64,000 bases of DNA from Spirosoma sp. KCTC 42546. Lineage in GTDB: Bacteria; Bacteroidota; Bacteroidia; Cytophagales; Spirosomataceae. Of this stretch, positions 1-8,718 are shown piece by piece. The stretch is taken from positions 2,542,001 through 2,606,000 of the forward strand of contig NZ_CP041360.1 of the NCBI RefSeq assembly GCF_006965485.1, read 5' to 3'. Positions within the stretch are counted from its first letter, which is position 1. Each line of letters starts with the position of its first letter. The position numbers and the translations under genes are program-made. Under the pieces are notes generated by a model, which saw only the letters and a list, made by a program, of their open reading frames with translations, did not search any database and was not told where the DNA came from.

Positions 1-2
1 AA

Positions 3-56
3 CAGGTTCGACGAGTGTACCTGGGGCAGCATTTTGAGTTGAAGCGGAAGGTATAG
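3..56 (+). CDS. lptB: C-terminal end of LptB, LPS export ABC ATPase (partial)
   Basis: Only the last 17 codons and a TAG stop lie in the window. The reading frame starting at base 3 gives a tail containing VRRVYLGQHFEL, which matches the conserved C-terminus of LptB-type ATPases (VRxVYLGxxF). LptB powers extraction of lipopolysaccharide from the inner membrane with LptFG; this is family knowledge, and the catalytic part is outside the window. It converges on recO, with 11 bases between the two stops. The call rests on a short but characteristic tail. Confidence 0.6.
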   Translation, partial: QVRRVYLGQHFELKRKV

Positions 57-67
57 GTGCGGATAAA

Positions 68-760
68 TTATCCCAGCACTTCCCTCAACACCGGTAACGA
101 CTTCACTTCTCCCACCGAATCAATGTGGATTTGGTAGTAGGCTACCAGCGCATCGAGCAATTCATTGCGGGCTGATCGATGCAGTTTAATGGGCGTTCCG
201 AGCGGTTGACGCAGCATGATGTTTAAAGCCGTTTCCATTTCGTTATCGGGCAGGAATGGATAGGAGTTTTCGCGAAGTTGATCCTCGAACTCGCGGGCCG
301 ATTCGGGGCCGAAACCCAGGAAGAACGATAGCTTGAGCAGAAAGGCTAGGTGGAAATTTTCGTAATTTGTGTGGGCTTCCTCCAGAAATAATACAGAATC
401 AACCAGAAACCGGAAGAGAACCGGGCTGCTTGCTTCTTCTTTCAACACTTTGTTCAGCATCTCCGTCACAAACATGGCGATCGTTGACTTTGCTACTTCG
501 AACGGCAGGCTCTGAAACGGGTAGCTGGTTTTAACCTCCGACAGCCGGTGCAGATCGCGGTCGTGTTTGTTATAAACAACCATGTCCAGCAACGTCAGTG
601 GCTGAAACAAGGCTATTCTGTTGTTCTTACTTCGGGCCGTTCGGACGCTGTTGACAATGTAACTTTGCAAACCGAACTCTTCGGTGTAGATGCGGGCGAT
701 AATAGACGTTTCGCGGTAACGAAGGTAACTGAGGGCAAGGCCCCGGGTTTTTTGCAGCAT
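68..760 (-). CDS. recO: DNA repair protein RecO
   Basis: A 230-residue protein of the usual RecO length. The N-terminal OB-fold region (about 1-80) has the typical opening LQKTRGLALSYLRYRETSII and the later block ALFQPLTLLDMVVYNK; the C-terminal half is the helical RecO domain (ExLxxxLxEE, LRFLLxxSVxFLE-like). RecO anneals ssDNA and, with RecR, loads RecA in the RecF pathway (family knowledge). It is cytoplasmic. The start at 760 is the only ATG placing the OB fold at the N-terminus. It is divergent from the FAH-family gene with about 90 bp between, and convergent with lptB. Confidence 0.93.
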   Translation of the reverse strand: MLQKTRGLALSYLRYRETSIIARIYTEEFGLQSYIVNSVRTARSKNNRIALFQPLTLLDMVVYNKHDRDLHRLSEVKTSYPFQSLPFEVAKSTIAMFVTEMLNKVLKEEASSPVLFRFLVDSVLFLEEAHTNYENFHLAFLLKLSFFLGFGPESAREFEDQLRENSYPFLPDNEMETALNIMLRQPLGTPIKLHRSARNELLDALVAYYQIHIDSVGEVKSLPVLREVLG

Positions 761-850
761 TTCCTGGAAAGCAGTAAACTATCTAAGATAACGCTTTTTA
801 GTGTAAAAAGTCGCCTTCGTGCACTATAATTGCTGACAAATTCGCCTTCC

Positions 851-1687
851 ATGAAACTTTACAAAACCCGCTTCGGCATTGTTGCTGACTATCAAAATCA
901 ATTTTATTCCATTCCTGCCGCTGATTGGGACGAATTGGTCAATCGAGATGATTTGCATGATTTTTTAGTAACTACAACGGCAATTACCCCGCCATCGGAT
1001 GAGGCCGAAGCCTGGACTAAATCCAGCGTACTGGCTCCCATTGGTCGTCAGGAAGTGTGGGCATCGGGGGTTACCTACCTGCGTAGCCGAAACGCGCGTA
1101 TGGAAGAGTCAAAAAAATCAGGGGGCGATAACTTTTATGACCGCGTTTACGATGCCGAACGGCCCGAGTTGTTCTTCAAAGCCACGCCTGAGCGCGTTGT
1201 TGGGCCAGGCGCTAACGTTCGTATTCGGGCAGACTCAACCTGGAATGTACCCGAGCCAGAATTGACCCTGTTTATTACATCGACGGGTAAAATAGTTGGC
1301 TATACCTGCGGTAACGACATGAGTTCGCGGAGTATTGAGGGTGAGAATCCGTTGTATTTGCCACAAGCCAAAAGCTACGATGGTAGTGCAGCCCTTGGCC
1401 CCTGCCTCTATGTTCCTAAAACACCTATTGCGCCCGAAACACAGATTCGACTGGAAATCATTCGGGATGATCAGGCCGTTTTTACGAATAACATCGCTAT
1501 TGATCAAATGAAACGACAGCATACGGAACTGGTCTCGTTTCTGTTTCGTGAGTGTTCCTTCGCCAACGGATGTTATCTGATGACGGGTACAGGTATTGTG
1601 CCTCCCGATAGTTTTACGCTTCGCTCCGGCGACGAAATCAGTATTAGCATCGAAGGAATCGGAACGCTAACGAATGTAGTAGGGTAG
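851..1687 (+). CDS. Fumarylacetoacetate hydrolase family protein, 2-dehydro-3-deoxy-pentonate dehydratase-like
   Basis: A 278-residue FAH-fold enzyme. I chose the ATG at 851 rather than a TTG seven codons upstream because the conserved beta-strand MKLYKTRFG begins there. Metal ligands expected in the family are present: E135 and E137 in VPEPEL and D156 in [11 protein letters not shown]. The blocks [24 protein letters not shown] and [11 protein letters not shown] resemble the 2-dehydro-3-deoxy-D-arabinonate dehydratase (KdaD) branch more than true fumarylacetoacetases. That would place it in non-phosphorylative sugar-acid breakdown; the substrate is inferred. No sugar-acid pathway genes adjoin it. 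It ends at the foot of a large inverted repeat. Confidence 0.8.
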   Translation: MKLYKTRFGIVADYQNQFYSIPAADWDELVNRDDLHDFLVTTTAITPPSDEAEAWTKSSVLAPIGRQEVWASGVTYLRSRNARMEESKKSGGDNFYDRVYDAERPELFFKATPERVVGPGANVRIRADSTWNVPEPELTLFITSTGKIVGYTCGNDMSSRSIEGENPLYLPQAKSYDGSAALGPCLYVPKTPIAPETQIRLEIIRDDQAVFTNNIAIDQMKRQHTELVSFLFRECSFANGCYLMTGTGIVPPDSFTLRSGDEISISIEGIGTLTNVVG

Positions 1688-1688
1688 G

Positions 1689-1798
1689 TTAACCAGTTTT
1701 TAAACGCAAAGGGCGCAAAGGTTATCGCAAAGAACGCAAAGTTTTTCCTTACGTGCCTTGCGTTTTCTTTGCGCCCTTTGCGGTTAAAAACTGGTTAA
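1689..1798. repeat. Long inverted repeat between convergent FAH-family gene and purK
   Basis: Arms 1689-1720 and 1767-1798 are complementary over 32 nt with one mismatch, around a 46-nt loop. The arms are built from the word CGCAAAGG/GCGCAAAG repeated. The right arm covers the purK stop codon. It can fold in both transcripts, so it may serve as a bidirectional terminator or RNA stabiliser, but lacks a clean U-tract. It belongs to the set of intergenic palindromes seen throughout the window. Confidence 0.85.
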
Positions 1799-2931
1799 GA
1801 AACCACCCGAATTTTCGTTTTCACCTCCGCCACCTTCTCTCGCAATGCATCCAGCGAATCGTCCATGACTGTTACGTGGCCCATTTTGCGGAAGGGTTTG
1901 GTGATGGCTTTGCCGTAGAAAAATGGGAATACCCCTGGCATGGCCAGCAGGTTTTCTAAGCCTTCATAAACAGCTGGCCCGGTATGACCATCCTCACCGA
2001 GGAGGTTTACCATAGCAGCAGGTTGATAGGCTGACGTATCGCCAAGCGGATAGTTGAGGATGGCCCGCCAGTGCTGTTCAAACTGCGAAGTTACATTGGC
2101 ACGTATGGTCTGGTGACCACTATTATGCGGGCGCGGAGCTACTTCGTTAATCAACACATTTCCAGACTTATCCAGGAATAATTCTACTGCCAGTAAACCC
2201 ACAATACCAAAGGCATCAGCGGTTTTACGAGCAATATCCTGCGCTTGCTGATTGATATTATCCGAAATTTCAGCAGGGGCAAAGAGGTATTCAACCAGAT
2301 TTAGTTCTGGGTGAAAAACCATCTCGACGGTTGGAAAGGTCTGTACCTCACCTTGCTCATTTCGGGCAACAATGACGGCTAATTCTTTCTCGAAATCAAC
2401 GGCTTTTTCCAGGACACCGGGAGCGTCGAAGGCTTTTCCAACATCGGCAACTGTTGCAATACGCTGAACACCACGACCATCGTATCCATCGCGACCGAGT
2501 TTATGGAAAGCAGGAAAAAAGTCGGGCTGATGAATTTCTAGTAAGGCGACATCCGCCCGATTTTCGGTCAGAATAAAATCGGCAGTGGGTAGGTTATGGT
2601 CGTGGTAAAATTGTTTCTGTAGTCGTTTGTCCTGGATAATCCGAATGACCGATGGTTGTGGAAAAACACGTTTTCCTTCGCGTTCAAGCGCTTCGAGTGC
2701 TTCTACATTAACGCGCTCAATTTCAATTGTCAGCACATCGACCGACTGCCCAAATTGATACACCGTATCGTAATCAATTAATGAGCCTTGAGTAAATTGA
2801 GTGCAGAGATGCCGACAAGGTGCTTCGGCATCGGGGTCAAGAATATGAACGCGGAGATTCCAGTCAATTGCGGCTTGCAAGAGCATCAGGCCAAGCTGGC
2901 CCCCGCCGAGAATACCAATAGTAGGTGTCAC
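1795..2931 (-). CDS. purK: 5-(carboxyamino)imidazole ribonucleotide synthase PurK
   Basis: A 378-residue ATP-grasp enzyme that carboxylates AIR with ATP and bicarbonate in de novo purine synthesis. The N-terminal dinucleotide-like loop GILGGGQLGLM (6-16), the block TIEIERVNVEALE, QDKRLQKQF, KLGRDGYDGRGVQ and the C-terminal EVAPRPHNSGHQTI are diagnostic for PurK; the last holds metal/ATP ligands of the ATP-grasp fold. Length matches the family. purE is not next to it. It is followed downstream by the large inverted repeat shared with the convergent FAH-family gene, and upstream lies another inverted repeat separating it from a DUF2807 gene on the same strand. Confidence 0.95.
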   Translation of the reverse strand: MTPTIGILGGGQLGLMLLQAAIDWNLRVHILDPDAEAPCRHLCTQFTQGSLIDYDTVYQFGQSVDVLTIEIERVNVEALEALEREGKRVFPQPSVIRIIQDKRLQKQFYHDHNLPTADFILTENRADVALLEIHQPDFFPAFHKLGRDGYDGRGVQRIATVADVGKAFDAPGVLEKAVDFEKELAVIVARNEQGEVQTFPTVEMVFHPELNLVEYLFAPAEISDNINQQAQDIARKTADAFGIVGLLAVELFLDKSGNVLINEVAPRPHNSGHQTIRANVTSQFEQHWRAILNYPLGDTSAYQPAAMVNLLGEDGHTGPAVYEGLENLLAMPGVFPFFYGKAITKPFRKMGHVTVMDDSLDALREKVAEVKTKIRVVS

Positions 2932-2950
2932 GTGTTGGTGGAGTGAGTTG

Positions 2951-3025
2951 TAGTATGTGCAGTGAGTGCAGATAGTGCGGCTGCAAAATTACTGCTTTTA
3001 CCCACTACACCCACTGCACATACTA
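2951..3025. repeat. Intergenic inverted repeat between purK and DUF2807 gene
   Basis: Left arm 2951-2977 and right arm 3003-3025 pair over about 23 bp with a few mismatches; the outer 14 bp (TAGTATGTGCAGTG) are perfect. The arms reiterate the word GTGCAGTGAGTG. It sits downstream of the DUF2807 gene and upstream of purK, both transcribed leftward. Confidence 0.75.
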
Positions 3026-3040
3026 TACTAATTCCAGTAT

Positions 3041-3745
3041 CTAATCTCTCCGCTTAATATCCGAGCCGCCCGACTCACTCTTGGCTAATACTTTAGCGGA
3101 GCCGGAATAATAAATGTCTGAACCTCCCGATGCCTTCATGCTCAACTCTTTACTGGCGTTGACATACACATCAGAACCACCCGATGAGTTGGCATTGCAG
3201 ATGTCGGCAGTTAGTTTGCGGGCATCTAGGTCGGCACCACCCGAACCATTGGCGTTAAGTGTACGAACAGAGCCTTGAAGGATAGCATCTGCTCCGCCCG
3301 ATGCGGATACGTTCAATTGATCGGCTTTAAGCTCCAGTTTTACATCCGACCCACCCGATGCATCCAGATTCAGATCGTTGAAGGAGAGCCTACCCTGACC
3401 AAACACATCCGCACCGCCCGACGCCTGTAAGTTATTCAACTGTTTAAATGTCAGATAGGCTTTCACGTAAGTATTACGACCAAAATTCCAGCCACTGAAC
3501 CCTTTTCGTTCAATATAGAGTTTCAACGTACCATTTTTGACTTCCGAGATAACCCGATCTTCGTCGACGCCTTTTGCTTCGAGCGTTAGTTTTTCCGAGT
3601 TTCCCTGCGTTAAATAAACGTCAATGCCGCTGCTGACACTCAAGCCCGTAAATCCTGAAACAGTGCGATCTTTTTTCCAATCGTCGGTGCTCGCCGAGTT
3701 TATACTGGTCGTTAGGATGAAAATTCCTGCAATAATTGCTTTCAT
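3041..3745 (-). CDS. Secreted DUF2807 (head GIN domain) protein
   Basis: A 234-residue protein with an N-terminal signal peptide (MKAIIAGIFILTTSINSAS) and no membrane segments afterwards. The mature part is a run of short beta-helix-like turns with a recurring Ser-Gly-Gly-(Ser/Ala)-Asp word (ASGGAD, SGGSDV, GSGGAD), typical of DUF2807 proteins of Bacteroidota. Family function is not known; it is probably periplasmic or surface exposed. It ends LAKSESGGSDIKRRD. It appears to be a single-gene unit divergent from the ABC ATPase gene, with a 337-bp gap between them. Confidence 0.85.
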   Translation of the reverse strand: MKAIIAGIFILTTSINSASTDDWKKDRTVSGFTGLSVSSGIDVYLTQGNSEKLTLEAKGVDEDRVISEVKNGTLKLYIERKGFSGWNFGRNTYVKAYLTFKQLNNLQASGGADVFGQGRLSFNDLNLDASGGSDVKLELKADQLNVSASGGADAILQGSVRTLNANGSGGADLDARKLTADICNANSSGGSDVYVNASKELSMKASGGSDIYYSGSAKVLAKSESGGSDIKRRD

Positions 3746-4082
3746 TGGTGAAGGTGTTTGTATGATTTAGTAGAAGATGCGAAAAAGAGACTCTATGTTG
3801 CATTGTAACCCGAAAAAAGATGTCCGGTTTTAAGGATATCTTTGTCCGGTAACGGACGCCCTATAGCGGGATGCCTACTGTAAAATTCTATTAATCAATG
3901 AACTATGAGTTTGGCATGACGCTTGATCTTCGTATATCGAATCGAAAGTAATAGTATAAACGGAAAAGTGAACGAAGGCTTTAATTGCTTTACAATATTT
4001 GTTGATACGGATTGCTTTTTGAGCAGTAAACACCCCTAACGATCAATCGGCTTAACTTAACTCCTTACTAAAGTAATTAAAT
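3746..4082. other. 337-bp divergent intergenic region
   Basis: No plausible gene. It must hold promoters for the DUF2807 gene (leftward) and the ABC ATPase gene (rightward), but I see no good TAnnTTTG element. TGTCCGGT occurs twice near 3818-3850 (once followed by AACGGAC, making a small hairpin), possibly an operator for the DUF2807 gene. Confidence 0.5.
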
Positions 4083-4781
4083 ATGATTCAACTCCGCAAC
4101 GTCTCGAAATTCTACCCCGCTGGTTTCGGCCGGGTATATGTGTTGCGTAACATCAACCTCGAAATAGCTCAGGGCGAGTTCGTATCCATCATGGGGCCGT
4201 CTGGATCGGGCAAGTCTACGTTGCTGCATATTCTGGGTTTACTCGAAGAACCCTCCGAAGGGGAATATTTCTTTGATGATCAACCTGTTCAGAAATTATC
4301 GGAAAAAAGACGGACTGAGCTACATCGTACCCGGATTGGTTTTGTCTTTCAGGCCTATCATCTTATTGATGAACTGACAGTCTATGAAAACATCGAAACC
4401 CCTCTGCTCTACAAAGGCCTGAACGGTTCAGAGCGCAAAAGCCGGGTTGCTGAACTGCTCGACCGATTCAATATGGTGGCCAAAAAGGATTTGTTTCCGG
4501 CACAATTATCTGGCGGGCAGCAACAATTGGTTGGTATTGCGCGGGCGCTGGCGGCAGAGCCAAGCGTTATTTTCGCTGATGAACCAACGGGTAATCTGCA
4601 CTCCGATCAGGCCCGTGATATTATGGAACTGTTCCGCGAACTGAACCAGAAAGATGGTGTAACGATCGTTCAGGTAACGCACTCAGAAGTCAATGCTGAA
4701 TATGGCTCGCGGGTAATCAGGCTCAAAGACGGCTGGCTGGAAGATTCAGCGCTGAAGCTGAGTGAACAGGGCGTTAAGTAG
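4083..4781 (+). CDS. ABC transporter ATP-binding protein, LolD/MacB type
   Basis: A 232-residue nucleotide-binding protein. Walker A is GPSGSGKST (about 39-47), Q-loop VFQAYHL, signature LSGGQQQLVGIARALA, Walker B VIFADEPTGNLHSD and H-loop VTHS. The signature has Leu where most family members have Arg (QQQRV), a mild oddity. LolD/MacB-type ATPases drive permeases of the FtsX/MacB class that release lipoproteins or export substrates. No permease follows: the next gene is convergent and overlaps it by 36 bp. The TolC and MacA-type genes 900 bp downstream are likely partners in a tripartite pump, so the permease must be encoded elsewhere or be lost. Confidence 0.9.
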   Translation: MIQLRNVSKFYPAGFGRVYVLRNINLEIAQGEFVSIMGPSGSGKSTLLHILGLLEEPSEGEYFFDDQPVQKLSEKRRTELHRTRIGFVFQAYHLIDELTVYENIETPLLYKGLNGSERKSRVAELLDRFNMVAKKDLFPAQLSGGQQQLVGIARALAAEPSVIFADEPTGNLHSDQARDIMELFRELNQKDGVTIVQVTHSEVNAEYGSRVIRLKDGWLEDSALKLSEQGVK

Positions 4782-5588
4782 CGGATCGGTCGTGAAGTCT
4801 GCTTTCCTACCTTTGAGTGATAGGCCGCTTATCTGACGCATCGATTGAATCCCCATAACATTCACGCAAAATACAGCTTCAGCATGCACCAGTTCGGCTG
4901 GCTTGTAAGCCCCTTCGGCAACGGCAATGCCTATTGAAGGGGCTAACCGAAGTAGTTGCTGCCGCACAATGCCGTTGATGCAGCCGGTTTGCAGCGAGGG
5001 AGTAAGCAGGGTTTGGTTACTATACCAGAATAAGTTTGAGGCAAGGCATTCGGCTAGGTTGCCGTTCGTATCGAGCAGAATAACGTCGTCAATAGCATGC
5101 TGTTGTTTGTAAAGGCCAGCCAGCACGTAGGGGAGAGCGTTCAGGGTTTTAAAGGCCGAAACTGGCGACTGGGTTAAGCGAAACGCGTCATAAATGCCAA
5201 CTAACGATTTTTCCGTTATTGAAAACGCATGCCCAGCCCGGGCTGTAATCAAAGTGTAAGCATGGTTGCTGGATGGCGTGTACAGGCCACCGGATTGTCG
5301 CCATACTTGAATTTTGATGCGGGCGGGTTGATTTATTAGCTTGTTTGCCGAAAGTAATTGCTGAATGCCCTCAAAAACTGTTTCGGTGTTGAACCCTTCC
5401 GGTTGATTGAATTGCAAGGCAGCCATCCCGGCAGTAAGCCGGGCGAAATGGTCGGGCCAGTACCAAACCCGGCCATTTTCGTACCGAATGGTTTCGAACA
5501 GACCGTCGCCATATTGGAACGCCCGGTCGTTTTCCGACAGACGGAATTCATTTTCAGAAAGTACATCCGAATTATAAACCAGAAACAT
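4746..5588 (-). CDS. Class IV aminotransferase fold enzyme, 4-amino-4-deoxychorismate lyase-like
   Basis: A 280-residue PLP enzyme of fold type IV. The opening FRLSENDRAFQYGDGLFETIRYENG is characteristic of PabC and branched-chain aminotransferase relatives; the PLP lysine is expected in SAFKTLNALPYVLAG, and the phosphate-binding part is CLASNLFWY and TGCINGIVRQQLL. Short length and lack of BCAT-specific extensions favour PabC (aminodeoxychorismate to p-aminobenzoate and pyruvate, folate synthesis), but D-amino-acid or branched-chain transaminase activity cannot be excluded. It overlaps the 3' end of the convergent ABC ATPase gene by 36 bp and is divergent from the TolC-type gene. Confidence 0.8.
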   Translation of the reverse strand: MFLVYNSDVLSENEFRLSENDRAFQYGDGLFETIRYENGRVWYWPDHFARLTAGMAALQFNQPEGFNTETVFEGIQQLLSANKLINQPARIKIQVWRQSGGLYTPSSNHAYTLITARAGHAFSITEKSLVGIYDAFRLTQSPVSAFKTLNALPYVLAGLYKQQHAIDDVILLDTNGNLAECLASNLFWYSNQTLLTPSLQTGCINGIVRQQLLRLAPSIGIAVAEGAYKPAELVHAEAVFCVNVMGIQSMRQISGLSLKGRKADFTTDPLLNALFTQLQR

Positions 5589-5633
5589 GCTTAGTTTGCG
5601 CCGTTTATCCTAAAACGATAGCTGCGCCGAAGG

Positions 5634-5641
5634 TAAGTTTG
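5634..5641 (+). promoter_or_regulatory. Possible -7 element for the TolC-type gene
   Basis: TAAGTTTG fits the Bacteroidota primary-sigma -7 consensus TAnnTTTG and lies 21 bp upstream of the start codon. No good -33 TTTG lies at the right distance, so support is limited. Confidence 0.4.
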
Positions 5642-5662
5642 TAACATTGAACCATCAAAATT

Positions 5663-7177
5663 ATGTGTATGCAGCGTAAGCTTTTTTTAGGAATCGGAAT
5701 CGTGGGATGTTTGCTGTCCGTAAGCCCGTCAGGCTTGCGCGCACAAAACGCACCGGGAACCGTGTCGCCAGGGGTGGGGACAGCCAAAACGGACACCCTC
5801 CCCGTGCTGAGTTTACCGCAATGTATTGATATTGCCCTGAAGAATAACATTACCGTTCGGCAGGGGCAATTGCAGGTACAGAATAGTGCATTGCTATTAA
5901 AGCAGTCAAAGCTTAATCAGTTACCAACCGTTAACGGATTTGCTTCGCAAGGTTTCAGTTCCGGTCGAAATATCAACCCGAGTACCAACCAGTTCGTTGA
6001 TGTAGGGGTACGATCTAATAATTTTCAGCTTTCTGGCTCAGTACCCATTTTTCAGGGCTATCAATTGAAGAATCTGATTCGTCAGAACCAGGTTATTGTT
6101 AAGGCCACGGAAAAAGAACTGGATGCGACTGAAAATAACGTAATTCTTAATGTCATACAGCAATATCTGGGCGTATTAACCGGTGCTGAGCAGTTAGCCG
6201 TTGCTAAACGGCAGGCCGAGACCTCGCAACTTCAGGTAGAGCGTACGCAGAAATTAGTGAATGCGGGTTCTGCTCCAGAAGCAAACCTGTTTGAAATTAA
6301 AGCGACGCTGGCGAACGATGAATTAGCCATTGTGAATGCTCAGAATACGGTCGATCTGGCAAAACTTGCTTTATTGCAGGCTATGAACCTACCGGGCGGC
6401 CAGTCTTTTGAGATTGAATATATTAAGCTGCCAGACCCTCGTATTGAAGGGTATTCGGCAACCGCATTGCAGGTGTATGAAACAGCCTTAAGTTCACAGC
6501 CGCAAATTCAGGCCGCTGATCTTCGTACTGAAAGTGCGCGTATAGCGGTTGATGTAGCCAAGGCGGGCTTATATCCACGCCTTAGTTTAAGTGGTAATTT
6601 ATCGTCGCTTTATTCGAGTGTTGGGCTCTCGCGGTTTATTGCTGATGGGTCAACAACGGAGAATAGAACAGACGCTAACGTTCTCATCGGCGGTACTATA
6701 CAACCAGTTACCATCATCACTACGCAGCCAGGCGGTTCATTTCAAACGTATGGTTTTTTTGAGCAATTAAGCAATACCCTCAACCGTGGGGTGTCGCTTA
6801 ACCTCAATATTCCTATTTTTACAAACCGGCAGTTCCGTACCAACGTAACAAGTGCTATTATTCAACAGCAGAATACACAACTTACGGCTGATAATACTCG
6901 GTTGCTGCTACGCCAACAGATCGAAACGGCATACACAAATCTGCTGGCGGCTTCCAACCGCTATCGAGCCACTGAAGCATCGGTTTCATCTTTAGATCGG
7001 GCATTTAAGGCAGCTGAAAGCCGTTTCAATGCAGGGGCGATCAACGCTGTTGATTACAGCCTTGCTAAACTCCGGCTCGACAATGCTCGTGCTCAATTGG
7101 TACAAGCGAAATACGATTATGTGTTCAGAACCAAGATTTTAGACTTTTACCAAAATAAACCGCTTAGTTTTAATTAA
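5663..7177 (+). CDS. TolC-family outer-membrane efflux protein
   Basis: A 504-residue protein with a signal peptide (about 1-26, cleavage after LRAQ). It has two OEP repeats, each starting with the long-helix pattern LSLPQCIDIALKNNITVRQG and later LNIPIFTNRQFRTNV, RYRATEASVSSLDRAFKAAESRFNAGAINAVDYSLAK. These form a trimeric beta-barrel plus periplasmic alpha-tunnel that is the exit duct of tripartite pumps or type I secretion. Start ATG 5663; an in-frame ATG two codons on is equally possible. It lies upstream of a MacA/HlyD-type adaptor with 85 bp between them, holding an inverted repeat. The substrate is unknown. Confidence 0.9.
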   Translation: MCMQRKLFLGIGIVGCLLSVSPSGLRAQNAPGTVSPGVGTAKTDTLPVLSLPQCIDIALKNNITVRQGQLQVQNSALLLKQSKLNQLPTVNGFASQGFSSGRNINPSTNQFVDVGVRSNNFQLSGSVPIFQGYQLKNLIRQNQVIVKATEKELDATENNVILNVIQQYLGVLTGAEQLAVAKRQAETSQLQVERTQKLVNAGSAPEANLFEIKATLANDELAIVNAQNTVDLAKLALLQAMNLPGGQSFEIEYIKLPDPRIEGYSATALQVYETALSSQPQIQAADLRTESARIAVDVAKAGLYPRLSLSGNLSSLYSSVGLSRFIADGSTTENRTDANVLIGGTIQPVTIITTQPGGSFQTYGFFEQLSNTLNRGVSLNLNIPIFTNRQFRTNVTSAIIQQQNTQLTADNTRLLLRQQIETAYTNLLAASNRYRATEASVSSLDRAFKAAESRFNAGAINAVDYSLAKLRLDNARAQLVQAKYDYVFRTKILDFYQNKPLSFN

Positions 7178-7182
7178 TGGTT

Positions 7183-7255
7183 GAATGAGAGATTGAGAGA
7201 ATGGGTTAATAATCTAGCTACTCATTCATTCGCTCATTCATTCAATCGCTCATTC
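7183..7255. repeat. Inverted repeat of CATT/GAATGA words between tolC-like and adaptor genes
   Basis: Arms 7183-7203 and 7235-7255 match at 18 of 21 positions. The right side is a run of near-tandem words (ATTCATTCGCTC). It lies inside the probable operon, ending 7 bp before the adaptor ATG, so folding would affect translation of the adaptor or mRNA stability rather than simply end transcription. Confidence 0.7.
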
Positions 7256-7262
7256 ACTCATT

Positions 7263-8675
7263 ATGAAGAAGAAGTCAAATCGCATTTGGTGGATATTAGG
7301 AGGGCTCGTTGTTTTGATTGTAGGTGGCTTGGTAGCTGCCAAACAAACGGGTATGATTGGAAAGCCAAAGGCAACAGAAGTTGACTTTGCGTCGGTTAAA
7401 CGGCTTGATATTACAGAGCGGGTCAGTGCCTCAGGCCGTGTTCAGCCTCAGGTTGAAGTAAAAATAAGTCCGGATGTATCGGGCGAAATTATTGGTTTGT
7501 ACGTTAATGAAGGTGACCCTGTTAAGGCAGGTCAACTGCTGTGCCGTATTCGGCCTGATAACTACGAGTCGTTGCTGGCGCGGGCGCGGGCAACGGTTAA
7601 CCAAAGCCGTGCACAGTTAGAGCAGGCAAAAGCTTCTGTAGCGCAGTCGGGTGCACGCCTAATTCGGGCCAAAGCTGACTATGAGCGGAACCGTAAACTC
7701 TTTGCCGATAAAGTAATTTCATCATCTGATCTGGAAACCAGTGAGGCTAACTTTAACGTAGCCAAGCAGGAAGTAGAAGCGGCTAATGCCAATGTTCGGG
7801 CATCGCAGTTTAACATTCAAAGCGCCGAAGCCAGCCTTCGTGATGCAAACGAAAACCTGCGTAAAACAACGATTTATTGCCCAGTAAACGGAACCGTTTC
7901 GAAACTGAATATTGAACTGGGTGAACGCGTGGTGGGTACCTCGCAAATGGCCGGTACCGAAATCATGCGGATTGCCAATCTGCAAAATATGGAGGTTCGC
8001 GTCAATGTAAACGAAAACGACATTGTACGTGTGAACCTCGGTGATACGGCCGATATTGAAGTGGATTCGTATACAACCGCTGGCCGAAAATTTAAGGGTG
8101 TTGTCTATGAGATTGGTAATACAGCCAATGGATTGACGAGTTCATCTGGAGCAGCCGCTTCGCTCTCCGCTGATGCCGTAACCGAGTTTGAGGTGAAGGT
8201 GAAAATCCTGAATAATTCCTACTCTGATCTGCTAGCCGAAAAAGATAAAAAAGGCTACCCGTTTAAGCCAGGTATGACCGCTTCTGTTGAGATCTTAACG
8301 GACCGGAAAACCGGTGTGTTATCGGTGCCGATTGCTGCCGTAACCACGCGTGGAGCGGACTCTACGGCCATTGACACCGCGAAGATGAAAGACAATAGCA
8401 ATGGTACTGTAGAAGAAAAACCAGCCGCACAGGCAGATAAGAAAGAGAAGCCTAAAGAAATTGTTTTTGTGAATGTAGGCGGTAAAGCCGTACAACGCGA
8501 AGTGAAAACTGGTATCAGTGATTTTGAAAATATAGAAATACTCTCAGGCCTAAAAGTGGGCGAACAGATTATCTCGGGGCCATTCATTGCCGTTTCGAAG
8601 AAACTTAAAAACGGTGAGCTTGTAACCAAACGAGACCCGAACAAGAATAAGAAGAAAGAAGAAGAGAAGGAGTAA
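7263..8675 (+). CDS. Periplasmic adaptor (membrane fusion protein), MacA/HlyD family
   Basis: A 470-residue protein anchored by one N-terminal membrane segment (IWWILGGLVVLIVGGLVAA, about 8-27). Then come a lipoyl half-motif (VEVKISPDVSGEIIGLYVNEGDPVKAGQ cut by the hairpin), a long alpha-helical hairpin rich in Ala/Gln/Arg (about 100-195), the second lipoyl half (IYCPVNGTVSKLNIELGERV) and a beta-barrel/MPD region. A Lys-rich insertion and a Lys/Glu-rich tail (ending KNKKKEEEKE) are unusual embellishments. With TolC it should bridge an ABC permease such as MacB to the outer membrane. A strong terminator follows directly, so no permease gene is co-transcribed. Confidence 0.9.
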   Translation: MKKKSNRIWWILGGLVVLIVGGLVAAKQTGMIGKPKATEVDFASVKRLDITERVSASGRVQPQVEVKISPDVSGEIIGLYVNEGDPVKAGQLLCRIRPDNYESLLARARATVNQSRAQLEQAKASVAQSGARLIRAKADYERNRKLFADKVISSSDLETSEANFNVAKQEVEAANANVRASQFNIQSAEASLRDANENLRKTTIYCPVNGTVSKLNIELGERVVGTSQMAGTEIMRIANLQNMEVRVNVNENDIVRVNLGDTADIEVDSYTTAGRKFKGVVYEIGNTANGLTSSSGAAASLSADAVTEFEVKVKILNNSYSDLLAEKDKKGYPFKPGMTASVEILTDRKTGVLSVPIAAVTTRGADSTAIDTAKMKDNSNGTVEEKPAAQADKKEKPKEIVFVNVGGKAVQREVKTGISDFENIEILSGLKVGEQIISGPFIAVSKKLKNGELVTKRDPNKNKKKEEEKE

Positions 8676-8677
8676 AT

Positions 8678-8718
8678 AAATAAACCGATAAGGTCTTGAA
8701 GACCTTATCGGTTTATTT
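8678..8718 (+). terminator. Strong hairpin terminator after the adaptor gene
   Basis: Perfect 20-bp inverted repeat (8678-8697 and 8699-8718) with a single-base loop. The right arm ends in TTTATTT, giving a U-rich tail. It begins 2 bases after the adaptor stop codon. Confidence 0.85.

Noticed and set aside
7181..7384. 67-codon frame starting MNERLREWVNNL
   Set aside because: It reads through an inverted repeat and into the adaptor gene in the wrong frame; composition comes from the repeated CATT words.
8255..8644. 129-codon antisense frame in the adaptor gene
   Set aside because: Ser/Phe-rich mirror of a Lys/Glu-rich coding strand; no start context or homology.
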